The translations under genes and the position numbers were made by a program. Under the pieces are notes generated by a model. The model did not search any database. It saw only the letters and a list, made by a program, of their open reading frames with translations, and was not told where the DNA came from. Shown here in pieces: positions 17,981 through 28,000 of a stretch of DNA of 64,000 nt. Source of the stretch: Streptomyces fungicidicus (GTDB lineage: Bacteria > Actinomycetota > Actinomycetes > Streptomycetales > Streptomycetaceae); assembly GCF_003665435.1 (NCBI RefSeq), contig NZ_CP023407.1:62001-126000 (forward strand). The letters are read 5' to 3'. Numbering within the stretch: the first letter of the stretch is position 1; the number at the start of each line of letters is the position of its first letter.

Positions 17981-20900
17981 CGTGCGGGAATCCGCTCCCG
18001 GCGATTCCTCGGCGACGGACTCGGCGAACGTCGCCGGCACGACCGAGGACGCCGGCACGGCCGAGGGCGCCGGCACGACCGCCCTCGTCGGCTCCGGCAC
18101 GGTGACCTCGGCCGGCCCGGCAGCGGGCTCCGGCACGGTGACTCCCGTCGGCCCGGCAGCGGGTTCGGTCACCTCACGAAAGGGACGCCCCTGAGGGGCG
18201 CCTCCTTTGGCCAGTTCCCCGGCGACATAGGCCGACAGCTCCACGACGGTGGGGTGGTCGTAGAGCCGGGTCACCGTCAGGTCCAGCCCGTACCGCTTGT
18301 TGATCGCCTTCATCCACTCGACGCCGACGATGGAGTCCAGGCCGATGTCGGTGAACTTCGTGTCCGGGTCGATCTCTTCCTCGAGCAGGAACAGGGCCTC
18401 GGCGAGGCTCGCCGTCAGCTCGCGGACGAGACTCTCCCGGTCCTGGACGGCGGGCCCCGGAACGGGCCGGCCGTGCTCCGGGGCGGGGCGGGGGGCGTCC
18501 TCCGTTCCGGTCTCCGGTGTCGCGTCTGGTGCGTCGGCTTCTCGGGACGGCTCTTCCGGCACCGGGAGTACCGGGACCGAGCCCGCCGGTGCCGGCCGTG
18601 CGGGGGCCGAACCGATCCCGGCGTCCAGGGGGGCCAGGCCGATACCGCGGGGCTTCGCCGCGATCCGGGGGGCCGGGGCGGGCGCCACCTGGACCGCCGC
18701 GTCGGCGGGCACCGCCGGCTCGGCCGGTTCGGCTGCCGTGACCGGGCCGCGGCCTGCCGTCACGGCAGCGGACCGGGCACCGTCGGCTGCCCAGAACCGC
18801 TTGCGGGCGAACGGATAAGCCGGCAGGGAGAGCCTGCGCGGCAGGCTGGTCGGGTAGTGACTGCGCCACGGCAGGTCGAGCCCATTGGTCCACAGTTCGA
18901 GCAGCTTGCCGAACTTCCCCTTGTCCACCCAGGCCGCGATGGTGCCTGCCATGTCCTCGTCCTCGGCAAGGACGGACACGACGTCCTGGGAGCGCCTGCC
19001 GCGGCCCCGGTGGGTACCGGCGTCGTCCTTGCCCTCGACGTAGTCGCCCAGCCGGGCCGTCAGCTCGGCCACCGAGCCGGCCAGGAACGCCAGCCGCTCG
19101 GCCATGTGCTCCCGGGCCACCTGGAGAGTGGCCGCGACGGCGGGCACGTCGGCGTCCTCGATCCGCTCCTCGCGCACCCAGTCCAGCAAGCGCCCGGCCT
19201 GCTCGCGCAGTTGCTCCTCGGTTCTCGCCGAGAGCACGATGACCGACCCCAGCGGCCACTGCGCCGGATCGTCGGCCGCCACGGGCCCGGCCGGTACGTA
19301 CTCGCCCACGATGACGTGTGCGTTCGATCCGCCCGCCCCGAAGGACGAGATACCGGCGAGACGCGGGTACTCCCGGGGCCCGTCGGGTGTGTCGATCACC
19401 GGCCGCCGCCACTCCCCCGGCTCCCGCTGGACCCGGAAGGGCGTGCCCGTGAAGTCGATGTGCGGGTTGAGCGTCTCCGAGTGGAGCGAGGGCGCCAGCC
19501 GGCCGTGCGCGAGCTGCAGCAGCACCTTGGTGAAGGCGGAGATCCCCGCGGCGCTCTCGGCGTGTCCGATGTTGCTCTTGACCGAGCCGATCGCGCAGAA
19601 CCCTCGGTCGTCGGTGTGGCGGGCGAACGCCTTGGCGAGGCCGGCGATCTCGATCGGGTCACCCAGTGAGGTTCCCGTGCCGTGCGCCTCGACGTAGCTG
19701 ATGGTGCGGGCGTCGACCCCTGCCTTGTCGAGGGCACGGGCTACCACGTCAGCCTGGGCGTTCGGGTTGGGGACCGTGTAGCCGTTCGTGCGGCCGCCGT
19801 GGTTGACCGCCGTCGCCTTGATGACCCCGTGGATGCGGTCGTTGTCGGCGATGGCCCGGTCCAGCGGCTTCAGCATCACCGCCCCCACTCCCTCGGCGGG
19901 CACATAGCCGTCGCCGCCCTGGCCGAAGCTCTCGCAGCGGCCCGTACTGGACGCGAAGCCGGCCTGTCCCAGCAGGAGGTACTTCGCGGGGTGCAGGGAC
20001 AGGTTGACACCACCGGCGACGGCGACCTCGCAGTCACCCGTCTGCAGGCTCTGGCAGGCGAGGTGGAGGGCCGTCAGGGACGAGGAACACATGGTCTTGA
20101 CGGTGAGGCTCGGTCCCTGCCAGTCGCAGAAGTAGGAGACGCGGTTGGCGATGTTCGCGGCGTTGCCCGGCACCACCCTCCCGTCGGCGAGCGCCTGCTC
20201 GGTCGCCCCGTAGAGCTGGTACTCGTCGTACATCGCGCCCACGAACACCCCGACGTTGCCCCCGGCCCCGTCCGGAGAGGGCGCGGTGAGGTCGTGGCGC
20301 GTGTACCCGGCGTCCTGGAGCGTCTCGTAGACGCACTCCAGGAACAGGCGCTCCTGCGGGTCGGTGAACTCGGCCTCGCGCGGCGACATGTTGAAGAACA
20401 GCGGGTCGAACCGGTCGACGTCGTCGAGGAAGCCGCCCCACTTGGAGTTCGTCGTCCCCGGCCGCGAACGGTCCGCGTCGTAGTAGGCGCCGGCATCCCA
20501 TCGATCCCGGGGGATCTCCGTGACGCAGTCCCGGCCCTCCCAGAGATTGCGCCAGAACGTCCGCAGGTCGGGGGCCTGCGGGTAGCGCCCGCTCATTCCG
20601 ATGACGGCGATCTCCGTGCAGCGCGGCGCGGATCCGTGACCCTCCGTGCGGTGCGCCGGCCCGGCCGTGTCCACCGCCACCGCCCGTGCGGTGGCGGTGG
20701 ACACGGCGGGCGGCTCCGCCGGTGCCGGGGGCGAGGGAACCTCGGCGGCCGGGACGGCCCCTCGCAGCTCTCGCAGCCGGTCCTCGTGGACCTCGGTGAA
20801 GTACCGGCTCAGCGCCTTGATGTCCCGGTACTCGAAGAACAGCGTCTTGGGCAGGAGCCCGAAGGACGCCTCCAGCCGGGCGGTGAGGTTGAGGGCCTGG

Positions 20901-23767
20901 ATCGAGTCGATGCCGTAGCGCTCCAGGCTGCTGCCCGGCTCGATGCGCCGTGCGGGCACCTTCAGGACCTCCGACAGCAGCGTGGTGAGGTACGTGACGG
21001 TCCACTCGGCCAGTCCGTCGTCCCGGCCCGCCACCGGGGCGGCGGGGGTTGCGGTGTTCACGGGTGCCGTGGGTTCCCCGGCTTGCTGCATCGTCAGCGC
21101 CTTCCTTGTCCGGTCCGTGTGCCCAGCGGCGACGAGTACCTGGTGGTGGTTCGTGTGGAGGCAGCGGGTGAATGCCCGGACGCCCGCGTCGCGTTCCAGG
21201 GGTGAGATGCCGAAGCGGTCGCGCAGCACCGTCCTGGTGCCGGCGTCGGCGCCCATGCCGCCCTCGGCCCACAGCGGCCAGTTGATCGACAGGGTGCGGC
21301 CGGAGCGGTGTCCGTCGGCCACGAGACCCCGGCGGTACTCCGCGAACGCGTCCATGAACGCGTTCGCCGCCGCGTAGTCGGCCTGGCCGACGTTCCCCGT
21401 GACGGCGGCGCCGGAGGAGAAGGCCACGAAGAAGTCCAGATCGAGGTCCGCGGTCGCCTCGTCGAGGCTCACCAGGCCGCTCACCTTCGGTGCGAGCACC
21501 GCGCGGAACTCCCGTGCCGACTTCCTCAGGACGAAGTCGTCCTCGATCACCCCGGCACCGTGGACGATCCCGTGGATCGTCCCCGCCGTGCGCCGGACCC
21601 TGTCGACGAGGGCGGCGACCGCGCCGTGGTCGGTGACGTCGACCGGTTCGTAGGACACCTGCGCGCCCGACGCGCGGAGCCCTTCGAGGATCCGGCGCGA
21701 CGGCTCCGTCTCCGGGGAACGGCCGACGAGGACGAGCCTGGCGTCCTTCACCTGCCGGGTGATCTCCTCCGCGAAGATGCGTCCGAGGCCGCCCAGGCCG
21801 CCGGTGATGAGGTAGACGCCGCCGGAACGCCACGGCGAGCCGGCGGAGCGCGCCGGGGACTCCTCGGCCCAGATGAGCACCTCACGCCCGTCCGGGCGGA
21901 GTCTCACGGTGGCGTCGACGGGACCGCGGCGCTCCCGCGCGAGAAGGCGGAGCCGTTCCGCGACCGGTGTCCCGTCGGCCATGACGACGACCTGGCCGGT
22001 GATCCGGGGGTTCTCCAGGGCCGCGGTCCTCAGCAGCGCCCCGAGCCCGGTCAGCACTCCTGACTCCGGCCGGTCGGTCAACAGGATCTGGAGGACGTAA
22101 GGGGTCTGCGTACCGTCACGCAGCAGCTGCTGGGTCCTGTCGAACACCTGTAACGCGTAGTCCGTGTAGCGCGCGTCCAGGGTGGCGGCCCGGGAGGTGA
22201 GGGTCACCACCTCGCAGTCCGGGTCCGCGGAGGCACCGCCCCCCAACGCCCCGTCCTCGGCGAAGACCACGGCCCGCCGCCCGACGGCGGGACCGGACGC
22301 GCGGGGCAGTGTCCTGCGCTGCCAGCGCGGGGAGGCCAACACCTCGCCGTCCGTGTGCGCGGCGGCTCCCCCGGGTGTCGCTCCCGGGTGCAGCGCGCGC
22401 ACCGAGAGACCCCGTACGCGCACCCGGACGCGGCCGGCGTCGTCGCAGAGATCGAGATCGAAGGTACGGGTGGTGCTGCCCGCCGTGTCACGGGCGCCGG
22501 GCCGGCCCCAGACCCAGAGCGCTTCGCCCGGCGCGGCGAGCACCTCGACCCGGTCCACCCCGTACGGCACGAATGCCGCCCCTTCGGCATCCGGATCGCC
22601 GGTCATGAACGCCGCGCAGGTCTGCAGGGCCGCGTCCATCAGGCCCGGGGGCAGACAGCAGCCGGCCGCGTCGACGAGCGCCGCCTCGGGCAGCGCCAGA
22701 CGAGCGAGCACCTGGGACTCCCCGAGGAGCAGGTGCTCGACCGCGCGGAACGAATCGCCGTAGGTGATCCCGGCGGACCGGAACGCGGGGTAGATCTCCG
22801 CCGCGTCCCACCGCCGTTCGCCGCATGCGGCCCGCAGTCGCGTGAGGTCCACGGAGGCGGGTGCCGCCTCGCACGGCCCCACCGAGCCCGTGCAGAGCAC
22901 GGCGGCCCCGGAGCCGTCCCCGGCGGCGGAGATCCGGAAGCGGGCCCCGTCCGAGGAGTCGGGATGGAGCACCACGTCGAGGTCGCGCGGCTGGTCCTCG
23001 ACGCGGAACGGCCGGATCCAGACCACGTCCGTGACGGCGAGTCCGGCGCTGTCCGCCACCGTCCCTCCCCTGGAGTCGGCCGCCGCCGCCAGCGCCATCT
23101 CCAGATACGCGGCGCCGGGCATCGTCCGCACCCCGTGCACCCGGTGGTCGTTCAGTACCGGCTCCTCGCCGGTGAAGGTGGAGCTGTAGCCCCGGCCTCC
23201 GGACGCGGAGGCACCGCGGTGCAGCAGCGGGTGGAGCACGGCGGCCGGAGGCGGTACGGACCCGGCCGGCGGCGGAGGACTCGCCGTCACCCAGTACCGC
23301 TCCCGGGCGAAGGGGTATGTGGGAAGGGGGATGCGGTAGGGCCTGTGCGGGGCGTGGAGCAGGGCCCAGTCGACGGCACGTCCGCCGGCCCAGACCTCCG
23401 CGACGCGGCGCCATGCGCGGGCGGCCACCAGCGAGCGGACCAGGTCCCGGTCCTCGTCGCTCTGCTCCTCCCAGCCGGGCGACTCCGGTGCCCGGCCGCG
23501 GAAGACCTCGACGCTGTCGTCCTCACCCAGATGGGTCCTCAGCCCCCGGGCCACCGCGTCGAGGGAGCCGGCGGTGAAGGCCAGCCGGCATTCCAGCGCC
23601 GCCCGCCCGACCTGGAGCGAGAAGGCCAGGTCGGCCAGGTCGAGCCGGGGCTGCTCCTCGACGAAGGCGAGGAGATCGCGTGCCCGGGCGTCCAACTGCC
23701 GTTCCGTCACTGCCGACAGGACGATCACGTCAGCCGATGCCCCGGCGTGTTCGGTCGTGTCACGCAT
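14747..23767 (-). CDS. Trans-AT PKS: (LD)-DH-KR-ACP / KS-ACP(beta-branch) / KS-KR
   Basis: 3006 residues. Residues 1-165 are the linker domain that normally follows a KS, ending in LPTYPFARERYW near 155. Next come DH 170-460 (HRVHGVRTMP near 207, DAALQ near 379), KR 480-905 (GGLGGLG near 656, ADYAAAN near 798), ACP 920-1000 (YGIDSIQAL), KS 1060-1490 (Cys near 1228 in KTMCSSSL, EAHGTGT near 1363), and beta-branching ACP 1775-1855 (GLDSIVGVEWM near 1812). The last domains are KS 1935-2365 (DTACSSSL near 2100, ELHGTGT near 2235) and KR 2580-3000 (GGAGGIG near 2781, CNYVAGS near 2922). The head completes the KS that ends the upstream protein. The tail KS-KR is completed by MT-ACP on the next protein. 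The ATG overlaps the upstream stop by 8 nt and has a GGAGGAG ribosome site. Confidence 0.95.
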   Translation of the reverse strand: MRDTTEHAGASADVIVLSAVTERQLDARARDLLAFVEEQPRLDLADLAFSLQVGRAALECRLAFTAGSLDAVARGLRTHLGEDDSVEVFRGRAPESPGWEEQSDEDRDLVRSLVAARAWRRVAEVWAGGRAVDWALLHAPHRPYRIPLPTYPFARERYWVTASPPPPAGSVPPPAAVLHPLLHRGASASGGRGYSSTFTGEEPVLNDHRVHGVRTMPGAAYLEMALAAAADSRGGTVADSAGLAVTDVVWIRPFRVEDQPRDLDVVLHPDSSDGARFRISAAGDGSGAAVLCTGSVGPCEAAPASVDLTRLRAACGERRWDAAEIYPAFRSAGITYGDSFRAVEHLLLGESQVLARLALPEAALVDAAGCCLPPGLMDAALQTCAAFMTGDPDAEGAAFVPYGVDRVEVLAAPGEALWVWGRPGARDTAGSTTRTFDLDLCDDAGRVRVRVRGLSVRALHPGATPGGAAAHTDGEVLASPRWQRRTLPRASGPAVGRRAVVFAEDGALGGGASADPDCEVVTLTSRAATLDARYTDYALQVFDRTQQLLRDGTQTPYVLQILLTDRPESGVLTGLGALLRTAALENPRITGQVVVMADGTPVAERLRLLARERRGPVDATVRLRPDGREVLIWAEESPARSAGSPWRSGGVYLITGGLGGLGRIFAEEITRQVKDARLVLVGRSPETEPSRRILEGLRASGAQVSYEPVDVTDHGAVAALVDRVRRTAGTIHGIVHGAGVIEDDFVLRKSAREFRAVLAPKVSGLVSLDEATADLDLDFFVAFSSGAAVTGNVGQADYAAANAFMDAFAEYRRGLVADGHRSGRTLSINWPLWAEGGMGADAGTRTVLRDRFGISPLERDAGVRAFTRCLHTNHHQVLVAAGHTDRTRKALTMQQAGEPTAPVNTATPAAPVAGRDDGLAEWTVTYLTTLLSEVLKVPARRIEPGSSLERYGIDSIQALNLTARLEASFGLLPKTLFFEYRDIKALSRYFTEVHEDRLRELRGAVPAAEVPSPPAPAEPPAVSTATARAVAVDTAGPAHRTEGHGSAPRCTEIAVIGMSGRYPQAPDLRTFWRNLWEGRDCVTEIPRDRWDAGAYYDADRSRPGTTNSKWGGFLDDVDRFDPLFFNMSPREAEFTDPQERLFLECVYETLQDAGYTRHDLTAPSPDGAGGNVGVFVGAMYDEYQLYGATEQALADGRVVPGNAANIANRVSYFCDWQGPSLTVKTMCSSSLTALHLACQSLQTGDCEVAVAGGVNLSLHPAKYLLLGQAGFASSTGRCESFGQGGDGYVPAEGVGAVMLKPLDRAIADNDRIHGVIKATAVNHGGRTNGYTVPNPNAQADVVARALDKAGVDARTISYVEAHGTGTSLGDPIEIAGLAKAFARHTDDRGFCAIGSVKSNIGHAESAAGISAFTKVLLQLAHGRLAPSLHSETLNPHIDFTGTPFRVQREPGEWRRPVIDTPDGPREYPRLAGISSFGAGGSNAHVIVGEYVPAGPVAADDPAQWPLGSVIVLSARTEEQLREQAGRLLDWVREERIEDADVPAVAATLQVAREHMAERLAFLAGSVAELTARLGDYVEGKDDAGTHRGRGRRSQDVVSVLAEDEDMAGTIAAWVDKGKFGKLLELWTNGLDLPWRSHYPTSLPRRLSLPAYPFARKRFWAADGARSAAVTAGRGPVTAAEPAEPAVPADAAVQVAPAPAPRIAAKPRGIGLAPLDAGIGSAPARPAPAGSVPVLPVPEEPSREADAPDATPETGTEDAPRPAPEHGRPVPGPAVQDRESLVRELTASLAEALFLLEEEIDPDTKFTDIGLDSIVGVEWMKAINKRYGLDLTVTRLYDHPTVVELSAYVAGELAKGGAPQGRPFREVTEPAAGPTGVTVPEPAAGPAEVTVPEPTRAVVPAPSAVPASSVVPATFAESVAEESPGADSRTAGAIAVVGMSGRYPGSATLDEYWETLAQGRDCVEEVPDSRWSVVDHYDPRPHQEGKVTCKWLGRLDDIESFDPLFFNIPPAEAETMDPQQRLFLQEAYHAFEDAGYDPRSLSGRKCGVYLGIMSSEYGMLMQRQGGGTSAAATSGSNAITAARIAYFLDLKGPAIALDTACSSSLVATHLATQALRGGEIDMALVGGVTLYLSLDAYLGMSGAGMLSPDGRCKAFDNGANGFVPGEGVGALVLKRLADAVRDGDHIHGVVIGSGINQDGRTNGITAPSGASQMELERDVYHRYGIDPAGIGYAELHGTGTKLGDPIELEALATVYREHTDKTGYCAIGSVKSNLGHTSAAAGIASIQKALLCMRNEQLVPTLHFERPNEHFDFENSPFRVNTELSPWKTEPGVPRRAAVSGFGFSGTNAHLVVEEPPRDAAERPAGGPQIFVLSARSEEQLRTSAARLAGHLRAHPSLALADVAHTLQQGREAMARRLAVVAGTPGELLEKLTRYVDDGVGDGVFTGLAGKDRAGRPGAVPRAGADGTLSVTEAERLAAAWTGGTPVDWALLSGATRPRRVPLPTYPFARERCWFGDAPESGRPEASLPAPHPATAGEDHAQPGPGGEAPDGTNILLAPVWDAVPRSAPGDVALPSGRVVVIGGTAEQRERVRTVLPRAEHLTLDPADTTGTIAAKLDAAGEALGHLVWLAPRRTAADAGAVTADDALVDAQETGLYACFRTLKALLTLGYGRRPLNVTVVTERALRVRRTDVADPAHAGLHGLLGSVAKEYPAWTVGLADLDPDRDWPVAQLFAPPAGESGSVWAYRRARWYRQSLVPVQDTAGERTRRTVYRQGGVYVVIGGAGGIGEAWTEHMIRTHGAQVVWIGRRKEDESIRAKLSRLGELGPRPRYVRADATDRAALERAYQDVKRTHPVIHGVVHSAIVLLDRSLERMDEQRFRAAVTAKVDVSVRLAQVFREEPLDFLLFFSSMNSFLKSSGQCNYVAGSVFEDAYAHRLAGELDFPVKTMNWGYWGTVGVVAAPEYRERMHRAGAGSIEPADGMAALDVLLSGTFDQLGLIKAHGGNS
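18091..18162 (-). repeat. Two tandem 36-nt linker repeats
   Basis: 18091-18126 and 18127-18162 agree at 32 of 36 positions and encode a 12-residue unit of the form EPAAGPxxVTVP. They lie between the beta-branching ACP of module L and the next KS. A degenerate Pro/Ala/Val-rich stretch follows. Confidence 0.75.
18202..20620 (-). other. Module L: KS-ACP, beta-branching site
   Basis: The KS is intact (KTMCSSSL, EAHGTGT, NIGHAES) and no reductive domain follows. The single ACP (GLDSIVGVEWM) has the beta-branching Trp and is clearly related to the twin ACPs of module J. A long Pro/Ala-rich linker separates KS and ACP. Confidence 0.87.
20664..20707. repeat. Perfect inverted repeat: 20-bp arms, 4-nt loop
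   Basis: Arms 20664-20683 and 20688-20707 are exact reverse complements around a CCGT loop (plus strand). They lie in the coding sequence of the linker between the ACP of module K and the KS of module L. The protein reads AVSTATARAVAVDTAG, a near mirror image. No T-tract follows and the frame continues for thousands of bases. Confidence 0.9.
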
Positions 23768-25055
23768 GGCGATACTCCTCCAGCACCACGTGGGCGTTCG
23801 TTCCGCTGAATCCGAAGGAGCTGACGGCGGCCCGCCTCAGCTCGTGGCCGTTGCGTGCTTCCCAGAACTGGAGGTCCCTGCTGACGGTCAACGGGCAGTC
23901 GTCGGATTCCAGGAGCTCGTTGGGGGTCTCGACGTGGAGGGACGGCACGAGCAGGCCGTGGCGCAGGCCGAGCAGCACTTTGTGCACGCCGGCGATGCCG
24001 GCGGCGGCGGAGGTGTGCCCGATGTTGCTCTTCACCGAGCCGATCGCGCACGCCCTCGGGGCCACTCCCCGCTCACGGTAGACCGTGCTCAGGGCGTCCA
24101 GCTCGATCGCGTCCCCGAGCGTCGTCCCCGTACCGTGCGTCTCGACGTACCCGATGGACGCCGCGTCGATTCCGTGCCGGTCGTAGACCGTACGGAACAG
24201 TTCCATCTGGCTGTTGGCGCTGGGGGCGGTGATGCCGTTGGTCTTGCCGTCCTGGTTCGTCCCCGAGGCCAGCACCACACCGTGGATGTGATCGTGATCG
24301 GCTTCGGCGTCGCTCAGCCGCTTCAGCACCACGGCTCCCACGCCCTCGCCCGGCACGAAGCCGTCGGCTCCCTGGTCGAACGACCGGCACCGCCCCCGTG
24401 CCGACAGCATCCGTGCTCCCGACATCCTGACGTAGGTGCCCGGGAGCAGGTACAGGGACACACCTCCGACCAGGGCGACGTCGATCTCGCCGCTGGCCAG
24501 TGCCTGCTGGGCGAGGTGCAGTGCGACGAGGGAGGACGAACAGGCGGTGTCGAGGGCGATCGCCGGGCCCTTGAGGTTGAGGAAGTAGGCGATGCGCGCG
24601 GCGGCGATGGCGTTGCTGCTGCTGGTCGCGACGGTGTCTTCGCCGTCGTCGTTGCCGGACACGAGAAAGCTGTACTCGTTGCCGCTGATGCCCAGGTAGA
24701 CACCGCACTTCGTCCTGCTCATCGATCCGGGGTCGTAGCCCGCGTCCTCGAACGCGCGGTACGCCTCCTGCAGGAACAGACGGTGCTGCGGGTCGATTCC
24801 TTCCGCCTCGGCCGGCGAGATGTTGAAGAACAGCGGGTCGAAGCAGTCCGCGTCCTGCAGGTAACCCATCGCGTCGCAATAGGTCTTGCCCTTCCGGCCG
24901 GGGCGGGGGTCGTAGTAGCGGGACATGTCCCAGCGGTCGGCGGGCACTTCCCGCACGGAGTCACGGCCGTCGCGGAGGTTGGTCCAGTACTGGCGGAGGT
25001 TCTCCGCGTCCGGGTAACGCCCGGACATTCCGACGACGGCCACGCGGTCTTCGCG
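20767..25055 (-). other. Module K, split: KS | DH-KR-ACP across two proteins
   Basis: The KS (CGVYLGISGNEY, DTACSSSL) ends one protein right after its core. Its usual linker domain, then DH, KR and ACP, start the next. The KS closely resembles that of module M, which also follows a beta-branching module. Expected product: alkene next to the branch, possibly reduced by the trans-ER. Confidence 0.85.
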
Positions 25056-28000
25056 GACGGCGGTGTCCGTGACGTCGTACGGGGTGTCTCCAGATGCCGG
25101 CAGCACCGGCTCGGGTTCCGGTTCCGGTTCGGATTCCGGTTCTGGTTCGGGAACCGGTTCCGGTTCGGGAACCGGCAGCGGTTCCGAGACCTGTAACGCC
25201 ACCGGCGCCGGTGTCGGCACCGGCGCGGCCGCCGGCTCCGGGGACACCGCCGGGGAAGGAACCTCACCGGCCGGCATCTGCTGCTCCAGATGAGCAGCCA
25301 GCTCCATTACCGACGGATAGTCGTACAACCGCGTCGCCGTCAACGACGTGCCGTACGCCTTGTTGATCGACTTCACCCACTCCACCCCGATGATGGAGTC
25401 CAGACCCAACTCCACGAAATTGCGCCGCGGATCGACCTCGCTCACCGACAGGAACAACACCGCCGCGAGCCCCGCCCGCAACTCGTCCCGCAACACCCGC
25501 GAAGAACGGCCCGAAGCAGCCGCACGCACAGCCGGAGGGCCGTCGGGCCGCGGCGCGACAACCGGTGTCGGTGTCGGTGTCGGCACCGGCGCGGCCGCCG
25601 GCTCCGGGGACACCGTCGGGGAAGGAACCTCACCGGCCGGCATCTGCTGCTCCAGATGAGCAGCCAGCTCCATCACCGACGGATAGTCGTACAACCGCGT
25701 TGCCGTCAACGACGTGCCGTACGCCTTGTTGATCGACTTCACCCACTCCACCCCGATGATGGAGTCCAGACCCAACTCCACGAAATTGCGCCGCGGATCG
25801 ACCTCGCTCACCGACAGGAACAACACCGCCGCGAGCCCCGCCCGCAACTCGTCCCGCAACACCCGCGAAGAACGGCCCGGCCCGTCGGCCCGGGGCGACC
25901 CGGCACCGGTCACGGCCGCCGGAGCGGGCGGCGCGGGTACCGGAGCGAGGGAGGGAACCGGGGGAACCGGCTGCCCCGCCCCCTCGCTCGTGTCGATCAG
26001 TACGACGTTCCCCGGCTTGCCGAGGGGAGCGGTGGCCGTCGGGACTGCCACCGCGCCCGGGTCCTGCAGACGGATCCGGTGCTTTCCGGGAGGGGCGCTC
26101 CGGGCGGCCTGTTTGGCCGGCTCCCGCGCCGGCGGCGCCGAGGGTACCGGGACGGGCTCCGGCGCGGTCGGCCGTGCCGCAGTACCACGCCCGTCGGTGG
26201 CCCAGTGCGTCGAGCGGGCGAAAGGATAACCGGGCAGCGAGACGATCCGTGGTGCGTCGTCCGTGAACAGCACCGACCAGTCCGGGACGGCGCCCCGGCA
26301 GTAGAGCTCGCCCAGGGCGTGGCACGCTTCCCGGTACCGCTCGGCCGGCACGCCCGGTGCCCGGAGCACGTCCAGCAGTGCGCGGGCCTGTACGTCCGAC
26401 AGCGAACGGTCCTGGTCGCGGGGTGCTTCACCGCGTACGACCAGGGGATGATCCTGCCCGCTCCCCGCCGCGGCCAGCGCCGGGAGGACGTCCTCGACAC
26501 CGCTGACGACGAGTGCGCAGCGGTGCGCGAAGTGCAGTCTGCCCTCGAGGAGCGTGTAGGCCGTGTCCCGCAGCCGCTGGTCGTCGAGCTCCCCCTGCGC
26601 GAGGGCGGACCGGAGCTCCTGGATGCGCCGCCGCAGTCCCTCCGGAGTCCGGGCGGACAGGAGCAGCGGCACCGCCGGGGCCCCGACTGCCGGGGCCGGG
26701 CGGGCGGGATCGGGGTAACTCTCCACCACCATGTGGACGTTGGTCCCGCTCATACCGAAGGAGCTGACCGCGCCGAGCCTCGTTCCCGTGGGGCCGGCCG
26801 GCCAGGCCCTGGTCACCTTGTTGACGTAGAAGGGGCTGTCCTCCCAGGCGATGTAGTCGCTGTCCTGGTCGCAGTGCAGACTGGCCGGGACGACGCCGTG
26901 GCGAACCGACTGGACGAGTGCGACCAGACCGACCAGACCGGAGGCGGCCAGGGTGTGACCGACCTGCGTCTTGGTGGAGGTCAGCGCGCAGAAGCCGGTC
27001 CTGTCCGTGCGTTCCCGGTACGCCTCGTTCAGCGCGTTCACCTCGACGGGGTCACCGAGTCGTGTTCCCGTGCCGTGCGCCACGATGTGCTCGATGCGCT
27101 CGGGGTCGATCCCGTGCCGCTCGTGGACCTGCCGGTAGAGCCGCGCCTGGGCCGCGCCGTTCGGAGCGGTGATGCCGTTGGTACGGCCGTCGTAGTTCAT
27201 GCCGCTGCCGCGGATGACCGCCAGGACGCGGTCACCGTCGGCTTCCGCCCGGGACAGGCGCTTGAGGACGAGGGCGGGGACCGCCTCGCCGAGGACCATG
27301 CCGTCGGCCCGTTTGTCGAAGGCCCGGCAGACTCCGCTCTCGGAGAGCATGCCCGCCTTGTCCATCTCGGCGAGGCCGCGCGCGGTGGTCGCCAGGTTGA
27401 CGGCGGCGACCACGGCGGTGTCGCATTCGCCGCCGCGCAGGCTCGCGCATGCCTGGTGCGCGGCCGTCAGGCCCGAGGAACAGGCCGTGTTGACGGCCAG
27501 CACCGGCCCCGAGAAGTCGAGGAGGTAGGCCAGGCGCGCGGCCATGATGGCCTCGTGCTGGGCGGTGATGCCGCCTTCTCCCCCGGTCAGGCCGGCGTAG
27601 TCGCCCTGTTCGGCGCCGACGAACATGCCGATCGTCCCGGCGCGCAGCCGCCGTTCGCCGTAGCCCGCGTCCTCCAGGGCGTGCCACGTCTCCTGGAGCA
27701 GCAGCCGCTGGCGCGGGTCCATGGTGCGCGCCTCGCGCGGCGATATCTCGAAGAACGCGGCGTCGAACTCCGCGACGCCCGGGACGAATCCGCAGCGGAC
27801 GGCCTCCAGCCATGAGGCCTCCGGCCCCGCCCAGTCGGCCCGCCGGTCCGCGGGGACCGGCGACAGCGCGTCCTTCCCCCGCAGGAGGTTCTCCCAGAAC
27901 TCGTCGACGGACCGGGCGGCGGGGAAACGGCCGCTCATCCCGATGACGGCGATCGGTTCCGGCCCCGCGTGCGCCGCCGGCCGCGGCGTCGCGGGGGCCG

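Noticed and set aside
20664..20707. The hairpin as a transcription terminator
   Set aside because: It lies in the middle of a 9-kb coding sequence and no T-tract follows on either strand.
25209..25879. The 305-nt direct repeat as a mobile element or CRISPR-like array
   Set aside because: Both copies encode a complete ACP in frame; there are only two, with no terminal inverted repeats or target duplication.
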